Shown here: positions 17,580 to 25,628 of the stretch, piece after piece | Numbering within the stretch: the stretch's first letter is position 1 | Layout of the letters: every line of letters starts with the position of its first letter | Origin: Bacteroidia bacterium | Lineage (GTDB): Bacteria > Bacteroidota > Bacteroidia > Flavobacteriales > Flavobacteriaceae | Reading direction: 5' to 3' | Length of the DNA stretch: 64,000 bases | Assembly (NCBI GenBank): GCA_030427865.1 | Contig: JAUICK010000001.1 | Location: 525,507-589,506 of the forward strand | Made by a program: the position numbers and the translations under genes | Notes under the pieces: model-generated | Database searches by the model: none | The model's input: only the letters and a program-made list of their open reading frames with translations | Told to the model about the DNA's origin: nothing

Positions 17580-18701
17580 ATGAATTATAGTTATTGGGAG
17601 TTAAAAGAATGGTTTACAAACATCGATTTTACAATTGTTGGTAGTGGAATTGTGGGTTTAAATTGCGCTTTAACACTTAAAAAAAAATACCCAAAAGCCA
17701 ATGTTTTAATCCTCGAAAAAGGAATGCTACCTCAAGGAGCATCTACTAAGAATGCTGGTTTTGCGTGTTTTGGTAGCCTATCTGAATTGATAGATGATTT
17801 ACAATCACACACAGAAGAAGAAGTTTTTAACTTGGTTACAAAACGCTGGAAAGGGTTGCAATTGTTGCGACAAAATTTAGGTGACAAAAACATCGATTTT
17901 CAACAAAATAAAGGGTTTGAATTATGCGAGACAGAAATTTTTTTTGAAGCATGCATTTCCAAAAAAGACGAAATAAATAAGCTGTTACAGCCTATTTTTA
18001 AGGAAAAGGTTTTTTCAGAATCAGAAAACACATTTGGTTTTCAAAAAATACACCATAGATACATTGTTAATAATTTCGAAGGTCAGATCGATACAGGAAA
18101 AATGGCTTTTCATTTGCTAACCAAAGCGCAGCAATTAGGTGTTAAAATTTTAAATGCTATAGCTGTAGAAAGTTTTGTAGAAAGCGGAAATCTGGTAGAA
18201 GTAAAAACCGATAAAATTAATTTTAAAACAAATAAAATACTGGTTGCTACAAATGGTTTTACAAAAAAACTTTTAGAAGAAGAAGTGCAACCTGCAAGGG
18301 CTCAGGTTATTATTACCAAACCTATTAAAAACCTAAAGATAAAAGGCACTTTTCATTTAGATAAAGGCTATTATTATTTTAGAAATATCGATGATAGAAT
18401 ATTGTTTGGTGGAGGAAGAAACTTGGATTTTAAAGCAGAAGAAACCACTAAATTCGAACAAACAACAATCATCCAACAATCTTTAGAAAAAAAGTTAAAA
18501 GAAATTATTTTACCAAACACCAATGTAGAGATTGAATACAGATGGAGTGGAATTATGGGAGTTGGTTTTAATAATCTTTCAGGGCAAAAAAAAGCCATTG
18601 TAAAGCAACTTTCTGAGAATGTATTTTGTGGAGTTCGTTTGGGAGGAATGGGAGTTGCAATAGGAAGCTTAGTAGGAAAAGAATTAGCAGAATTAATATG
18701 A
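17580..18701 (+). CDS. FAD-dependent oxidoreductase (DAO family)
   Basis: This 373-residue flavoprotein has the FAD Rossmann motif FTIVGSGIVGLNCALTLKKKYP (residues 17-38). ILEKGMLPQGASTKNAGFACFG is the isoalloxazine-binding segment of the D-amino-acid/glycine oxidase superfamily. A substrate-domain strand YYYFRNIDDRILFGGGRN and a C-terminal VRLGGMGVAIGSLVGKELAELI that closes the FAD site complete the fold. The substrate (an amine or amino acid) is unknown. It starts at the base after the acetyltransferase stop and overlaps the next gene by ATGA, forming a tight three-gene operon. Confidence 0.87.
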   Translation: MNYSYWELKEWFTNIDFTIVGSGIVGLNCALTLKKKYPKANVLILEKGMLPQGASTKNAGFACFGSLSELIDDLQSHTEEEVFNLVTKRWKGLQLLRQNLGDKNIDFQQNKGFELCETEIFFEACISKKDEINKLLQPIFKEKVFSESENTFGFQKIHHRYIVNNFEGQIDTGKMAFHLLTKAQQLGVKILNAIAVESFVESGNLVEVKTDKINFKTNKILVATNGFTKKLLEEEVQPARAQVIITKPIKNLKIKGTFHLDKGYYYFRNIDDRILFGGGRNLDFKAEETTKFEQTTIIQQSLEKKLKEIILPNTNVEIEYRWSGIMGVGFNNLSGQKKAIVKQLSENVFCGVRLGGMGVAIGSLVGKELAELI

Positions 18702-19147
18702 AAGAAAAAAAAGAACTCTTTAGATTATGTGAAAACTTTGTAAACAAACGTTTGCAAACAATAGAAGAAATAATTTCTTCTAACCAAAAGGCATTGCAAA
18801 CAGAAACCAAAAGTTCTGCTGGAGACAAACACGAAACAGGTAGAGCAATGATGCAGTTAGAAATGGAAAAAGCAGGGCAACAATTAGCTGCAATTCATGT
18901 AATGAAACAAAATTTAGCAAAAATAGATATTCATAAAACGTCAGAAAAAGCATGCTTAGGAAGCATTGTACTAACAAATCAAGCAAATTATTTTTTAGCT
19001 ATTTCAGTAGGAAAACTAACCGTTTTTAATAAATTGTATTTTGCAATTTCAACTTCATCTCCAATAGGAAAATTATTATTAGGAAAAGCACAAGGAGAAG
19101 AACTTCAATTTAACTCAAACACGATTCAAGTAAAAAAGATAATTTAA
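18698..19147 (+). CDS. Helical protein with a GreA-like C-terminal segment
   Basis: Translation begins at the ATG overlapping the previous TGA (ATGA at 18698), not at the track start 18626, giving 149 residues. The N-terminal half is a predicted helical hairpin (NFVNKRLQTIEEIISSNQKALQ ... QLEMEKAGQQLAAIHVMKQNLAKI). The C-terminal half has LGSIVLTNQANYFLAISVG and then SSPIGKLLLGKAQGEELQF. The latter strongly resembles the SPIGxALLGKxxGDxV end of GreA/GreB transcript-cleavage factors. In databases such proteins are sometimes labelled 3-oxoacyl-ACP synthase, for which I see no support. It may bind RNA polymerase; this is inference. Confidence 0.7.
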   Translation: MKEKKELFRLCENFVNKRLQTIEEIISSNQKALQTETKSSAGDKHETGRAMMQLEMEKAGQQLAAIHVMKQNLAKIDIHKTSEKACLGSIVLTNQANYFLAISVGKLTVFNKLYFAISTSSPIGKLLLGKAQGEELQFNSNTIQVKKII

Positions 19148-19151
19148 AATT

Positions 19152-19769
19152 ATGAAAAAAACATTAATTTTTTTAGCAGTTATGTCTATTTCAAACCTAT
19201 TCTCTCAATCAAGTTTTAAAAGTTTTTTTAACCTTTCTGGACCAAAAAGAACTTGGGTTTTGTTTCATCCTTTTAAAGCAAAAAAATCATTAAGAATATC
19301 TAAAGAAGCAAATAGAGTAGCAGATTCTATTGCTAAAACTAATTTGTTAGATGGCGATGGAGCTGGAGGTCAAGTAGATGCGTTCAGACACGCCTATTGG
19401 ATGGCGCGTTTGCATCAAGAAATTGGTATAAGAGCTGCTCGTTCTTTAGGAAAAGCACATGAAAAAGAAAACTATTTAACATTTAAGAAGCGTCAATTAG
19501 AAAACGGGGTTGCGCCAGATGAAATATCTTCGACAATGGATTTACACAACAATGAAGAAGGCTTAAAATTAATAAAAAGAAGAAGTAAAGTTTCTCAAAA
19601 AGGATTAATTTTTAGAGTTATTAATGCTATAAAAGCAGGAAAAATGAAAATTATTAAAAAAGATAAAAAAGGAAATTTTTTAACCTGTGATGGAGAGGTT
19701 ATTACTAAAGAATCGTTAAAAGGAAAATGGAAAAACAAGAAATGCTTAATTGCCTCTAATAAAAATTAA
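19152..19769 (+). CDS. Secreted DUF6973-like protein
   Basis: This 205-residue protein begins with a signal peptide (MKKTLIFLAVMSISNLFSQ). The mature part has LDGDGAGGQVDAFRHAYWMARLHQEIG, the xDAFRHAYWxA pattern of the DUF6973 family, followed by MDLHNNEEGLKL, which carries further conserved Asp/His/Asn residues. These could form a metal site. The function is unknown. It starts 4 bp after the previous stop and probably ends that operon. The sdh promoter begins about 50 bp downstream. Confidence 0.7.
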   Translation: MKKTLIFLAVMSISNLFSQSSFKSFFNLSGPKRTWVLFHPFKAKKSLRISKEANRVADSIAKTNLLDGDGAGGQVDAFRHAYWMARLHQEIGIRAARSLGKAHEKENYLTFKKRQLENGVAPDEISSTMDLHNNEEGLKLIKRRSKVSQKGLIFRVINAIKAGKMKIIKKDKKGNFLTCDGEVITKESLKGKWKNKKCLIASNKN

Positions 19770-19817
19770 CCTCTATTTTTATAATTATTCTAAATAACTA
19801 TAAAACAATTTAAAATT

Positions 19818-19849
19818 TTTGTTTGTAGAGGCTTTTAGCCTTAAATTTG
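19818..19849 (+). promoter_or_regulatory. Sigma-ABfr-type promoter of the sdhCAB operon
   Basis: TTTG at 19818-19821, exactly 20 bp, then TAAATTTG at 19842-19849 is an almost ideal Bacteroidetes housekeeping promoter. It lies 25 bp before the sdhC ATG. Confidence 0.75.
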
Positions 19850-19874
19850 TTAGAAATTTTAACTAACTTATACA

Positions 19875-20552
19875 ATGAGCGGATTTTTCAAATCTTCAAT
19901 TGGAAGAAAAATAGCAATGGCGCTTTCTGCGTTCTTTCTGATGTTCTTCCTACTTCAGCATTTTGCAATCAATATTTTATCGGTTTTTAGTCCAGATTTA
20001 TTTAATGAAGTTTCTCATTTTATGGGAACAAATCCTTTGGTACAATTTGCCTTGCAGCCAATATTAATTTTTGGAGTAGTTTTTCATTTCGTAATGGGAT
20101 TTATTTTAGAACTAAAAAACAAAAAAGCTAAAGGAGTAAGTTATGCCAAAGATAATGGAGCAGCCAATTCTACATGGATGAGTAGAAATATGATTTGGAG
20201 CGGAGTAGCAATTTTAGCATTTGTTATACTACACTTTATCGATTTTTGGTTTCCAGAGATTAACACAAAATTTATTCAAGGCGATTGGTCTGGTTTACAC
20301 AATGGTGAGTTTAGATATTACCACGAATTGCAAGAAAAATTTTTAAGCCCTGTTAGAGTTGTAGCTTACGTAATTGCATTTGTGTTTTTAGCATTACATT
20401 TATTACATGGCTTTACATCGGCATTTCAATCTATGGGATCTACTGCTGGAAGAAAAAAAACATTACAAACTATTGGTAAAATTTATTCGATTGTAGTTCC
20501 TTTAGGATTTATTTTTATTGCAATTTACCATCACTTAAATCATAACCATTAA
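19875..20552 (+). CDS. sdhC: Succinate dehydrogenase cytochrome b subunit
   Basis: This 225-residue membrane anchor is of the b558 type found in Bacteroidetes and Bacillus, where a single five-helix protein carries two haems. Helices and haem-ligand histidines are visible in [54 protein letters not shown] and the C-terminal [12 protein letters not shown]. It transfers electrons from SdhB to menaquinone. It is followed 10 bp later by sdhA. The promoter at 19818 drives the operon. Confidence 0.95.
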   Translation: MSGFFKSSIGRKIAMALSAFFLMFFLLQHFAINILSVFSPDLFNEVSHFMGTNPLVQFALQPILIFGVVFHFVMGFILELKNKKAKGVSYAKDNGAANSTWMSRNMIWSGVAILAFVILHFIDFWFPEINTKFIQGDWSGLHNGEFRYYHELQEKFLSPVRVVAYVIAFVFLALHLLHGFTSAFQSMGSTAGRKKTLQTIGKIYSIVVPLGFIFIAIYHHLNHNH

Positions 20553-20562
20553 TCTTAGAACT

Positions 20563-22575
20563 ATGGCTTTAAATTCAAAAGTACCAAATGGTCCATTAAA
20601 AGATAAATGGACAGATTATAAAAACAAAATAAACTTAGTAAACCCTGCCAACAAACGTCATATAGATGTTATTGTTGTAGGTACAGGTTTAGCTGGTGGT
20701 TCTGCATCAGCAACATTAGCAGAATTAGGTTATAATGTAAAAGCATTTGCTTATCAAGACTCTCCAAGAAGAGCACACTCTATTGCTGCGCAAGGAGGTA
20801 TTAACGCTGCAAAAAATTATCAAGGAGATGGAGATTCTACTTACAGATTGTTTTACGACACTGTAAAAGGAGGAGATTATCGTTCTCGAGAAGCAAACGT
20901 ATACAGATTAGCAGAAGTTTCTGCAAATATTATAGATCAATGTGTGGCTCAAGGAGTCCCTTTTGCTCGTGATTATGGAGGATTGTTAGATAACCGTTCT
21001 TTTGGTGGAGTTTTAGTTTCTAGAACTTTCTATGCAAAAGGGCAAACAGGTCAGCAATTATTATTGGGTGCATATTCTGCAATGAACAGACAAATTGCAC
21101 GAGGAAAAATAGAGATGTTTAACAGACATGAAATGTTAGATGTTGTTATTGTAGACGGAAAAGCAAGAGGAATTATTGCAAGAAACTTAGTTACAGGAGA
21201 AATTGAACGTCATTCAGCACACGCAGTAGTCATTGCTTCTGGAGGATATGGAAATGTTTATTTCTTATCAACTAACGCAATGGGCTCTAACGCTACTGCA
21301 GCTTGGAAAATACATAAAAAAGGAGCGTATTTCGCAAATCCTTGTTACACGCAAATTCATCCAACTTGTATTCCGCGTTCTGGAGATTATCAATCTAAAT
21401 TAACATTGATGTCAGAGTCGTTAAGAAATGATGGACGTATTTGGGTGCCAAAAAACATGGAAGACGTAATTGCGATTAGAGAGGGCAAGAAAAAACCAAC
21501 AGATTTATCTGAAGAAGAAAGAGATTACTATTTAGAAAGACGTTACCCAGCATTTGGTAACTTAGTTCCTCGTGATGTTGCTTCAAGAGCAGCAAAAGAG
21601 CGTTGTGATGCTGGTTATGGCGTAAATGCAACAGGTGAAGCTGTATATTTAGATTTTGCTGATGCCATTACAAGATATGGTACAGAACAAGCAAAAATTC
21701 AAAACATAGACAATCCTTCAGATGCTAAAATCTACGAGTTAGGGCAGAAAATTGTTGAGGCAAAATACGGAAACTTATTTCAAATGTATGAGAAAATTGT
21801 AGATGAAAATCCATACAAAACTCCAATGATGATTTATCCTGCTGTACACTACACAATGGGTGGTGTTTGGGTTGATTATAATTTGATGACAACCATTCCT
21901 GGATGTTATTGTATTGGAGAAGCAAATTTCTCTGATCACGGCGCCAATAGATTAGGAGCATCAGCATTAATGCAAGGTTTAGCAGACGGTTATTTTGTTC
22001 TACCTTACACTATTGGAGATTATTTATCTGATGATATTAGAACAGGTAAAATCCCAACAGATTCTCCAGAATTTGAAGAAGCTGAAAAAGCAGTAAAAGA
22101 CAACATCGATTTCTTTGTAAACAATAAAGGAACACACTCTGTAGACTACTACCACAAAAAATTAGGGAAAATTATGTGGGACAAATGTGGAATGAGTAGA
22201 AACGAAAAAGGGTTAAAAGAAGCCATGAAAGAAATCAAAGAATTAAGAGAAGATTTCTGGAAAAACGTTTCTGTTCCAGGAGGAGCAAACGAATTGAATC
22301 CTGAGTTAGAAAAAGCAGGTAGAGTAGCAGATTTCTTAGAATTAGGAGAGTTATTCGCTAAAGACGCTTTAGATAGAGAAGAATCTTGTGGAGGACACTT
22401 TAGAGAAGAATCTGCAGAAGAATCTGGCCCTCAAAAAGGAGAAGCAAAACGCGATGATGAAAACTTTGCGTATGTAGCTGCTTGGGAATACAAAGGAGAG
22501 CCGTCTAAAGCAAAATTACATAAAGAACAATTAGAATTTAAAGATATCGAACTAAAACAACGTTCATATAAATAA
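20563..22575 (+). CDS. sdhA: Succinate dehydrogenase flavoprotein subunit
   Basis: This 670-residue catalytic subunit oxidises succinate to fumarate with covalently bound FAD. The FAD motif is [21 protein letters not shown], and [18 protein letters not shown] includes the histidine that carries the flavin. [29 protein letters not shown] and the active-site Arg region [15 protein letters not shown] are present. [12 protein letters not shown] and [25 protein letters not shown] complete the FAD site. Length is that of the group with a long C-terminal helical extension. A hairpin occupies the 79-bp gap before sdhB. Confidence 0.97.
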   Translation: MALNSKVPNGPLKDKWTDYKNKINLVNPANKRHIDVIVVGTGLAGGSASATLAELGYNVKAFAYQDSPRRAHSIAAQGGINAAKNYQGDGDSTYRLFYDTVKGGDYRSREANVYRLAEVSANIIDQCVAQGVPFARDYGGLLDNRSFGGVLVSRTFYAKGQTGQQLLLGAYSAMNRQIARGKIEMFNRHEMLDVVIVDGKARGIIARNLVTGEIERHSAHAVVIASGGYGNVYFLSTNAMGSNATAAWKIHKKGAYFANPCYTQIHPTCIPRSGDYQSKLTLMSESLRNDGRIWVPKNMEDVIAIREGKKKPTDLSEEERDYYLERRYPAFGNLVPRDVASRAAKERCDAGYGVNATGEAVYLDFADAITRYGTEQAKIQNIDNPSDAKIYELGQKIVEAKYGNLFQMYEKIVDENPYKTPMMIYPAVHYTMGGVWVDYNLMTTIPGCYCIGEANFSDHGANRLGASALMQGLADGYFVLPYTIGDYLSDDIRTGKIPTDSPEFEEAEKAVKDNIDFFVNNKGTHSVDYYHKKLGKIMWDKCGMSRNEKGLKEAMKEIKELREDFWKNVSVPGGANELNPELEKAGRVADFLELGELFAKDALDREESCGGHFREESAEESGPQKGEAKRDDENFAYVAAWEYKGEPSKAKLHKEQLEFKDIELKQRSYK

Positions 22576-22594
22576 AAATAGTTTATGGTTGATG

Positions 22595-22626
22595 GTTGTT
22601 AGTTTATGGAAACAGAAACTAACAAC
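22595..22626 (+). other. Hairpin in the sdhA-sdhB intergenic region
   Basis: GTTGTTAGTTT (22595-22605) and AAACTAACAAC (22616-22626) form a perfect 11-bp stem with a ten-base loop, without a following T-run. It may adjust the relative stability of the sdhA and sdhB messages rather than terminate. Confidence 0.6.
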
Positions 22627-22654
22627 AAACAACTAAAAACCAAAAACTAAAACA

Positions 22655-23395
22655 ATGAATTTAACACTTAAAATTTGGAGACAAAAAGACTCAAACACAA
22701 AGGGTCAAATGGTAGATTATAAAGTGACTGATATTTCAGAACACATGTCTTTTTTAGAAATGATGGATGTTTTGAACGAACAATTAATTGCAAAAGGAGA
22801 AGAACCAATCGCTTTCGACCACGACTGTAGAGAAGGTATTTGTGGTATGTGTTCTATGTATATTAACGGAGAAGCACATGGACCAGATAGAGGTATTACC
22901 ACTTGTCAGTTACACATGCGTATGTTTAAAGATGGAGATACTATTACAATAGAACCATTTAGAGCAGCAGCATTTCCAGTAATTAAAGATTTAGTGGTAG
23001 ACAGAACTGCCTTTGATAGAATTCAGCATGCAGGGGGATATATTTCTGTAAATACTTCTGGTAACACACAAGATGCAAATGCAATTCCTATTTCTAAAGA
23101 AGCAGCAGATACAGCAATGGATGCCGCTACTTGTATTGGTTGTGGTGCTTGTGTAGCAACCTGTAAAAACTCATCAGCAATGTTGTTTGTAGGCGCAAAA
23201 GTATCTCAATATGCTTTATTACCACAAGGGCAAGTAGAAGCAGCAGATCGTGTAAAAAACATGGTAGCACAAATGGATTTAGAGGGTTTTGGAAACTGTA
23301 CTAATACAGGAGCTTGTGAGGTAGAATGCCCTAAAGGAATTTCTTTAGACAACATTGCAAGAATGAATAGAGAACTAATGAAAGCTTCTATTTAA
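22655..23395 (+). CDS. sdhB: Succinate dehydrogenase iron-sulfur subunit
   Basis: This 246-residue electron-transfer subunit links SdhA to the membrane anchor. The N-terminal 2Fe-2S ferredoxin domain has [21 protein letters not shown] with a downstream ligand in TTCQLHM. The C-terminal domain has [13 protein letters not shown], then [27 protein letters not shown], supplying the cysteines of the 4Fe-4S and 3Fe-4S centres. Length is usual. It is the last gene of sdhCAB. The repeat element and then a strong terminator follow. Confidence 0.96.
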   Translation: MNLTLKIWRQKDSNTKGQMVDYKVTDISEHMSFLEMMDVLNEQLIAKGEEPIAFDHDCREGICGMCSMYINGEAHGPDRGITTCQLHMRMFKDGDTITIEPFRAAAFPVIKDLVVDRTAFDRIQHAGGYISVNTSGNTQDANAIPISKEAADTAMDAATCIGCGACVATCKNSSAMLFVGAKVSQYALLPQGQVEAADRVKNMVAQMDLEGFGNCTNTGACEVECPKGISLDNIARMNRELMKASI

Positions 23396-23412
23396 TAATT
23401 GATATCATTTCG

Positions 23413-23608
23413 AGTTCGAGGCAATACTTCGCTATCGCTACGTTTTGCCTCGAACGTGTGGCGGCTAACGCCAAAGTCCTTGACAACACTCCGCTTCGCT
23501 TCGTACTGCCAAGAACTTCGCCTATAGCTTATTTTGACTCAACCAAGATATTTTCATATCTTGATTCTCGCAAAACAAGCCATAGCCGCCACACGTTATT
23601 TTCGAGTT
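23413..23608. repeat. Structured, GC-richer repeat element, full-length copy
   Basis: This stretch is visibly richer in G+C than its surroundings and has no ORF. It begins with a hairpin, GTTCGAGGCA (23415-23424) / TGCCTCGAAC (23446-23455). AACGTGTGGCGGCTA (23453-23467) then pairs perfectly with TAGCCGCCACACGTT (23583-23597), enclosing about 115 bp. Smaller stems lie inside, such as AAGATAT/ATATCTT. TTTCGAGTT occurs on both sides (23408-23416 and 23600-23608), like a target duplication. Bases 23413-23540 are identical to 63873-64000. It is probably a non-autonomous mobile or palindromic element. Confidence 0.75.
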
Positions 23609-23642
23609 TATGAAAAAAATAATATCGACAAATCTCAATAAA

Positions 23643-23681
23643 AAAAGAAAACCCAAAATTAAATTTTGGGTTTTCTTTTTT
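23643..23681. terminator. Bidirectional terminator between sdhB and the XRE gene
   Basis: AAAGAAAACCCAAAATT and its reverse complement AATTTTGGGTTTTCTTT form a stem of about 17-18 bp with a one- or two-base loop, ending in TTTTTT on the + strand and A-rich on the other side. It lies between the convergent sdh operon and the XRE gene and can serve both. Confidence 0.85.
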
Positions 23682-23697
23682 TAGAGTAAAAACCTAC

Positions 23698-23973
23698 CTA
23701 TTCTATATCTTTAAAAAAATCTTTTGGCGAAATTTCTAACTTATTTAAAATAAGTAATAAACGTTCTAAATCTAATTTTGTTTGCCCTTTAATTACTTTA
23801 AAATAACCGTTTTCAGTTAAACCCAAATAAGCTGCAATTTCAAAACGACTAATATTAACTGCTTTTCTTTTTTCTTCTATAGCTGTTAAAATGGTTTTGT
23901 AAAATTCTAGTATTCTTTCTCTTTCTCTTTCTCTTTCTCTTTCTCTTTCTCTTTCTCTTTCTCTTTCTTTCAT
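23698..23973 (-). CDS. Small XRE-type HTH protein with an N-terminal Glu-Arg repeat
   Basis: The ATG at 23973 (MKER...) gives 91 residues. The track start at 24039 would run through the inverted repeat. After Met-Lys come nine Glu-Arg dipeptides encoded by a TTTCTC hexamer tract. Then ILEFYKTILTAIEEKRKAVNISRFEIAAYLGLTENGYFKVIKGQTKLDLERLLLILNKL forms a lambda-repressor-like HTH. It ends with EISPKDFFKDIE. It probably binds DNA as a small regulator. The ER run would be a highly charged helix. Hexamer slippage would change its length without changing frame. The nearby inverted repeat may be its operator (inference). Confidence 0.78.
   Translation of the reverse strand: MKERERERERERERERERERILEFYKTILTAIEEKRKAVNISRFEIAAYLGLTENGYFKVIKGQTKLDLERLLLILNKLEISPKDFFKDIE
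23914..23968. repeat. Hexanucleotide microsatellite (TTTCTC)n inside the XRE gene
   Basis: About nine uninterrupted copies of TTTCTC (GAGAAA on the coding strand) span 55 bp and encode (Glu-Arg)9. No other hexamer tract of this length was seen in the window. Confidence 0.95.
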
Positions 23974-24027
23974 AATGTATTTTCTTTTTCTATGTAAAAA
24001 TAAGAAAAAAATACATTTAAAAATCTT

Positions 24028-24091
24028 CCATTTTGGCATACCCGAAAACAGTGAGTTTTTTATATCACTGAAAATGGGTATGCCATAATGG
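24028..24091. repeat. Long inverted repeat upstream of the XRE gene
   Basis: The 27-base arms CCATTTTGGCATACCC...CAGTGA (24028-24054) and TCACTG...GGGTATGCCATAATGG (24065-24091) match at 21 of 27 positions around a ten-base centre. The mismatches lie in one A/T block and one single base. It sits about 55 bp upstream of the XRE start. It could be an operator, a hairpin or a small MITE. Confidence 0.75.
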
Positions 24092-24544
24092 AAATGATTT
24101 TATTTTGTGGCGTAAAAAATATTTCCCAATTTTGAGAAAAGAAATTGCTATGAAAACAAAATTTCTTCCCCAAAAGCGTTATTGCGAGAAGTTTACAACG
24201 AAGTAATCTTTTAATAAAATAAAACTAATTGTTATTTCGAAATGAGTCCTTTTTAGGCGATTGAGAAATCTTCTTTTATCTGTCATTCCTGCGAAGGCAG
24301 GAATCTAAAACTTAGAAAAACCTCCGCTTGCGGAATTAAGAAATATAAAAATCTTGCAGAATACATATATAACCTAAAACAAATGCCTATGTAAATAAAC
24401 AACAACAAGCAGAGGAAGTCTTGCAAAAGTAAGCCTTTTTCTACAAGTTTTTAAAGAATTTTAAACTTGTTGAGTCATTTAAAGTTCTAAATATATTTTA
24501 ATAAACAAATCCAAATATAAGTTTGGATTACAAAATTTTATACA
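24092..24544. other. Gene-poor stretch with REP-like hairpins and the leader of the Cys-protein gene
   Basis: No convincing ORF is present. It holds GTTATTTCGAAATGAG...GAGAAATCT (24231-24271), the hairpin GTCATTCCTGC...GCAGGAATCT (24282-24306, stem ATTCCTGC/GCAGGAAT) and a short TCCGCTTGCGGA palindrome near 24323. Near the right end AATCCAAA/TTTGGATT form a small stem (24508-24529), with TAAGTTTG (24518-24525) matching the -7 consensus, so the promoter of the next gene probably lies here. Confidence 0.55.
24282..24306. repeat. REP-like hairpin GTCATTCCTGCGAAGGCAGGAATCT
   Basis: A perfect 8-bp stem, ATTCCTGC/GCAGGAAT, with loop GAAG. The outer GTCATT...AATCT matches the hairpin at 10674. Elements with this core are widespread in bacterial intergenic DNA. 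Confidence 0.75.
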
Positions 24545-24799
24545 ATGAAAAAATTAATTTTAGCAATGGTTTTTGTTTTTGCAACAGGAACTATGATGAA
24601 TGCGAATTCTTCAAATGAAGAGACAAAAAAAACAGCAACTAAATCTATGGAAGTTGAGGAGTATTTTGGTTGTGCTAGAGACTGTGTAGATAGTGCAATG
24701 GAAGAGACTTTCGAAGATGCAGTGGATAATGGAACTTTACCATTGGTATCTGATTATATGGATAACTACAGAGCATGTTTTGCCTCTAACTGCCAATAG
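24545..24799 (+). CDS. Small secreted four-cysteine protein
   Basis: This 84-residue protein has a clear signal peptide (MKKLILAMVFVFATGTMMNANS). The acidic mature region carries four cysteines in the pattern CARDC near residue 42 and CFASNC at the C-terminus, which could form two disulfides across a helical hairpin. I do not recognise a family. It lies 62 bp upstream of the GLPGLI/outer-membrane protein genes on the same strand, separated by a terminator-like hairpin. It may therefore be a highly expressed cargo or partner of that system (inference). Confidence 0.75.
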   Translation: MKKLILAMVFVFATGTMMNANSSNEETKKTATKSMEVEEYFGCARDCVDSAMEETFEDAVDNGTLPLVSDYMDNYRACFASNCQ

Positions 24800-24814
24800 T
24801 TAACTTTAACCTTT

Positions 24815-24847
24815 AAGAATCACTAAAATTATTTTGGTGATTCTTAT
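24815..24847 (+). terminator. Terminator-like hairpin after the Cys-protein gene
   Basis: AAGAATCACTAAAAT and ATTTTGGTGATTCTT form a 15-bp stem with one G-T pair and a one-base loop. The following bases (ATTCA) are a poor T-run, so this may be an attenuator allowing read-through into the GLPGLI genes. Confidence 0.6.
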
Positions 24848-24861
24848 TCAAAATTATGTAT

Positions 24862-25620
24862 ATGAAAAAAAATATTGAAATTATTATTCTTTTATCTTTT
24901 TTAACATTAACAAATATAAAAGCACAAGAACTAACAGGTAGAGTTACTTATAATGTTTCACTAAACCTAACTATTGAAGAGGCAACAAAAAGAAATAATG
25001 CAATAGGAAGAAAAATATCACAACGATCAATTGATCGAATTAACAATGCAAGAGATGTTTTAGCTTTTTTAGAATTTAATAATCAACATTCTATTCAAAA
25101 ATTAGAGACTAAATTAAATAATGAAGGAAAAAATATAAGAAATAAAACAAAATCGGGAGCTGGAAATAAAAAAATCTATTATACAAATAATTCTTTTTTA
25201 CAAAAGAATAGTGTTGTCGATTGCGAAACTCTAGGAGAGTGTTTTTTAATAGAACAACCTAAACCGGTCTGGAAAATTACTCAAATATCTAAAATTATAG
25301 GAGGCTATTTGTGTTTCAAAGCTGTATATCAAAACAAATTATATAAAGAAAAAAAACCTATAGCATGGTTTACACCTAAAGTACCCGCAAGATATGGGCC
25401 TAAATTTTTTTCTGGATTACCAGGTTTAATTTTAGAATTAGAAGATAATACAGTCACATTTACAGCAGTAAAAATAGAACTGAACCCAAAAGAGGAAGTT
25501 AAAATTAAAAAACCTAAAGGTATAGCTATCACTAAAGAAAATTATGAGAAGTTACTAAGAAAAAAGTTTCCGGACTTTTATAAAAAATGGGAAAAATATA
25601 AAAAATCAAAGAAATCTTAA
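24862..25620 (+). CDS. GLPGLI family secreted protein
   Basis: The second in-frame ATG at 24862 gives a standard signal peptide (MKKNIEIIILLSFLTLTNIKAQ) and 252 residues; the track starts six bases earlier. The body has the family layout: LTGRVTYNVSL after the signal, WKITQISKIIGGYLCFKAV, AWFTPKVPARYGPKFFSGLPGLILELED with the name-giving motif, and a lysine-rich tail. GLPGLI proteins are Bacteroidetes-specific, of unknown function, and usually sit beside TonB-receptor-like outer-membrane proteins, as here. The next gene is a second, damaged family member 8 bp away. Confidence 0.9.
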   Translation: MKKNIEIIILLSFLTLTNIKAQELTGRVTYNVSLNLTIEEATKRNNAIGRKISQRSIDRINNARDVLAFLEFNNQHSIQKLETKLNNEGKNIRNKTKSGAGNKKIYYTNNSFLQKNSVVDCETLGECFLIEQPKPVWKITQISKIIGGYLCFKAVYQNKLYKEKKPIAWFTPKVPARYGPKFFSGLPGLILELEDNTVTFTAVKIELNPKEEVKIKKPKGIAITKENYEKLLRKKFPDFYKKWEKYKKSKKS

Positions 25621-25628
25621 TAAATATT

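Noticed and set aside
23413-23608. Integron attC site
   Set aside because: The arms begin AAC and end GTT, but the flanking bases do not fit RYYYAAC/GTTRRRY, the second copy lies inside a gene, and no integrase or cassette array is visible.
23914-23968. Classical on/off phase-variation tract
   Set aside because: The unit is six bases, so gain or loss keeps the frame; only length modulation is supported.
23974-24039. Longer start for the XRE protein at 24039
   Set aside because: The leader passes through the inverted repeat and is hydrophobic/basic without similarity to HTH proteins; the ATG at 23973 is simpler.
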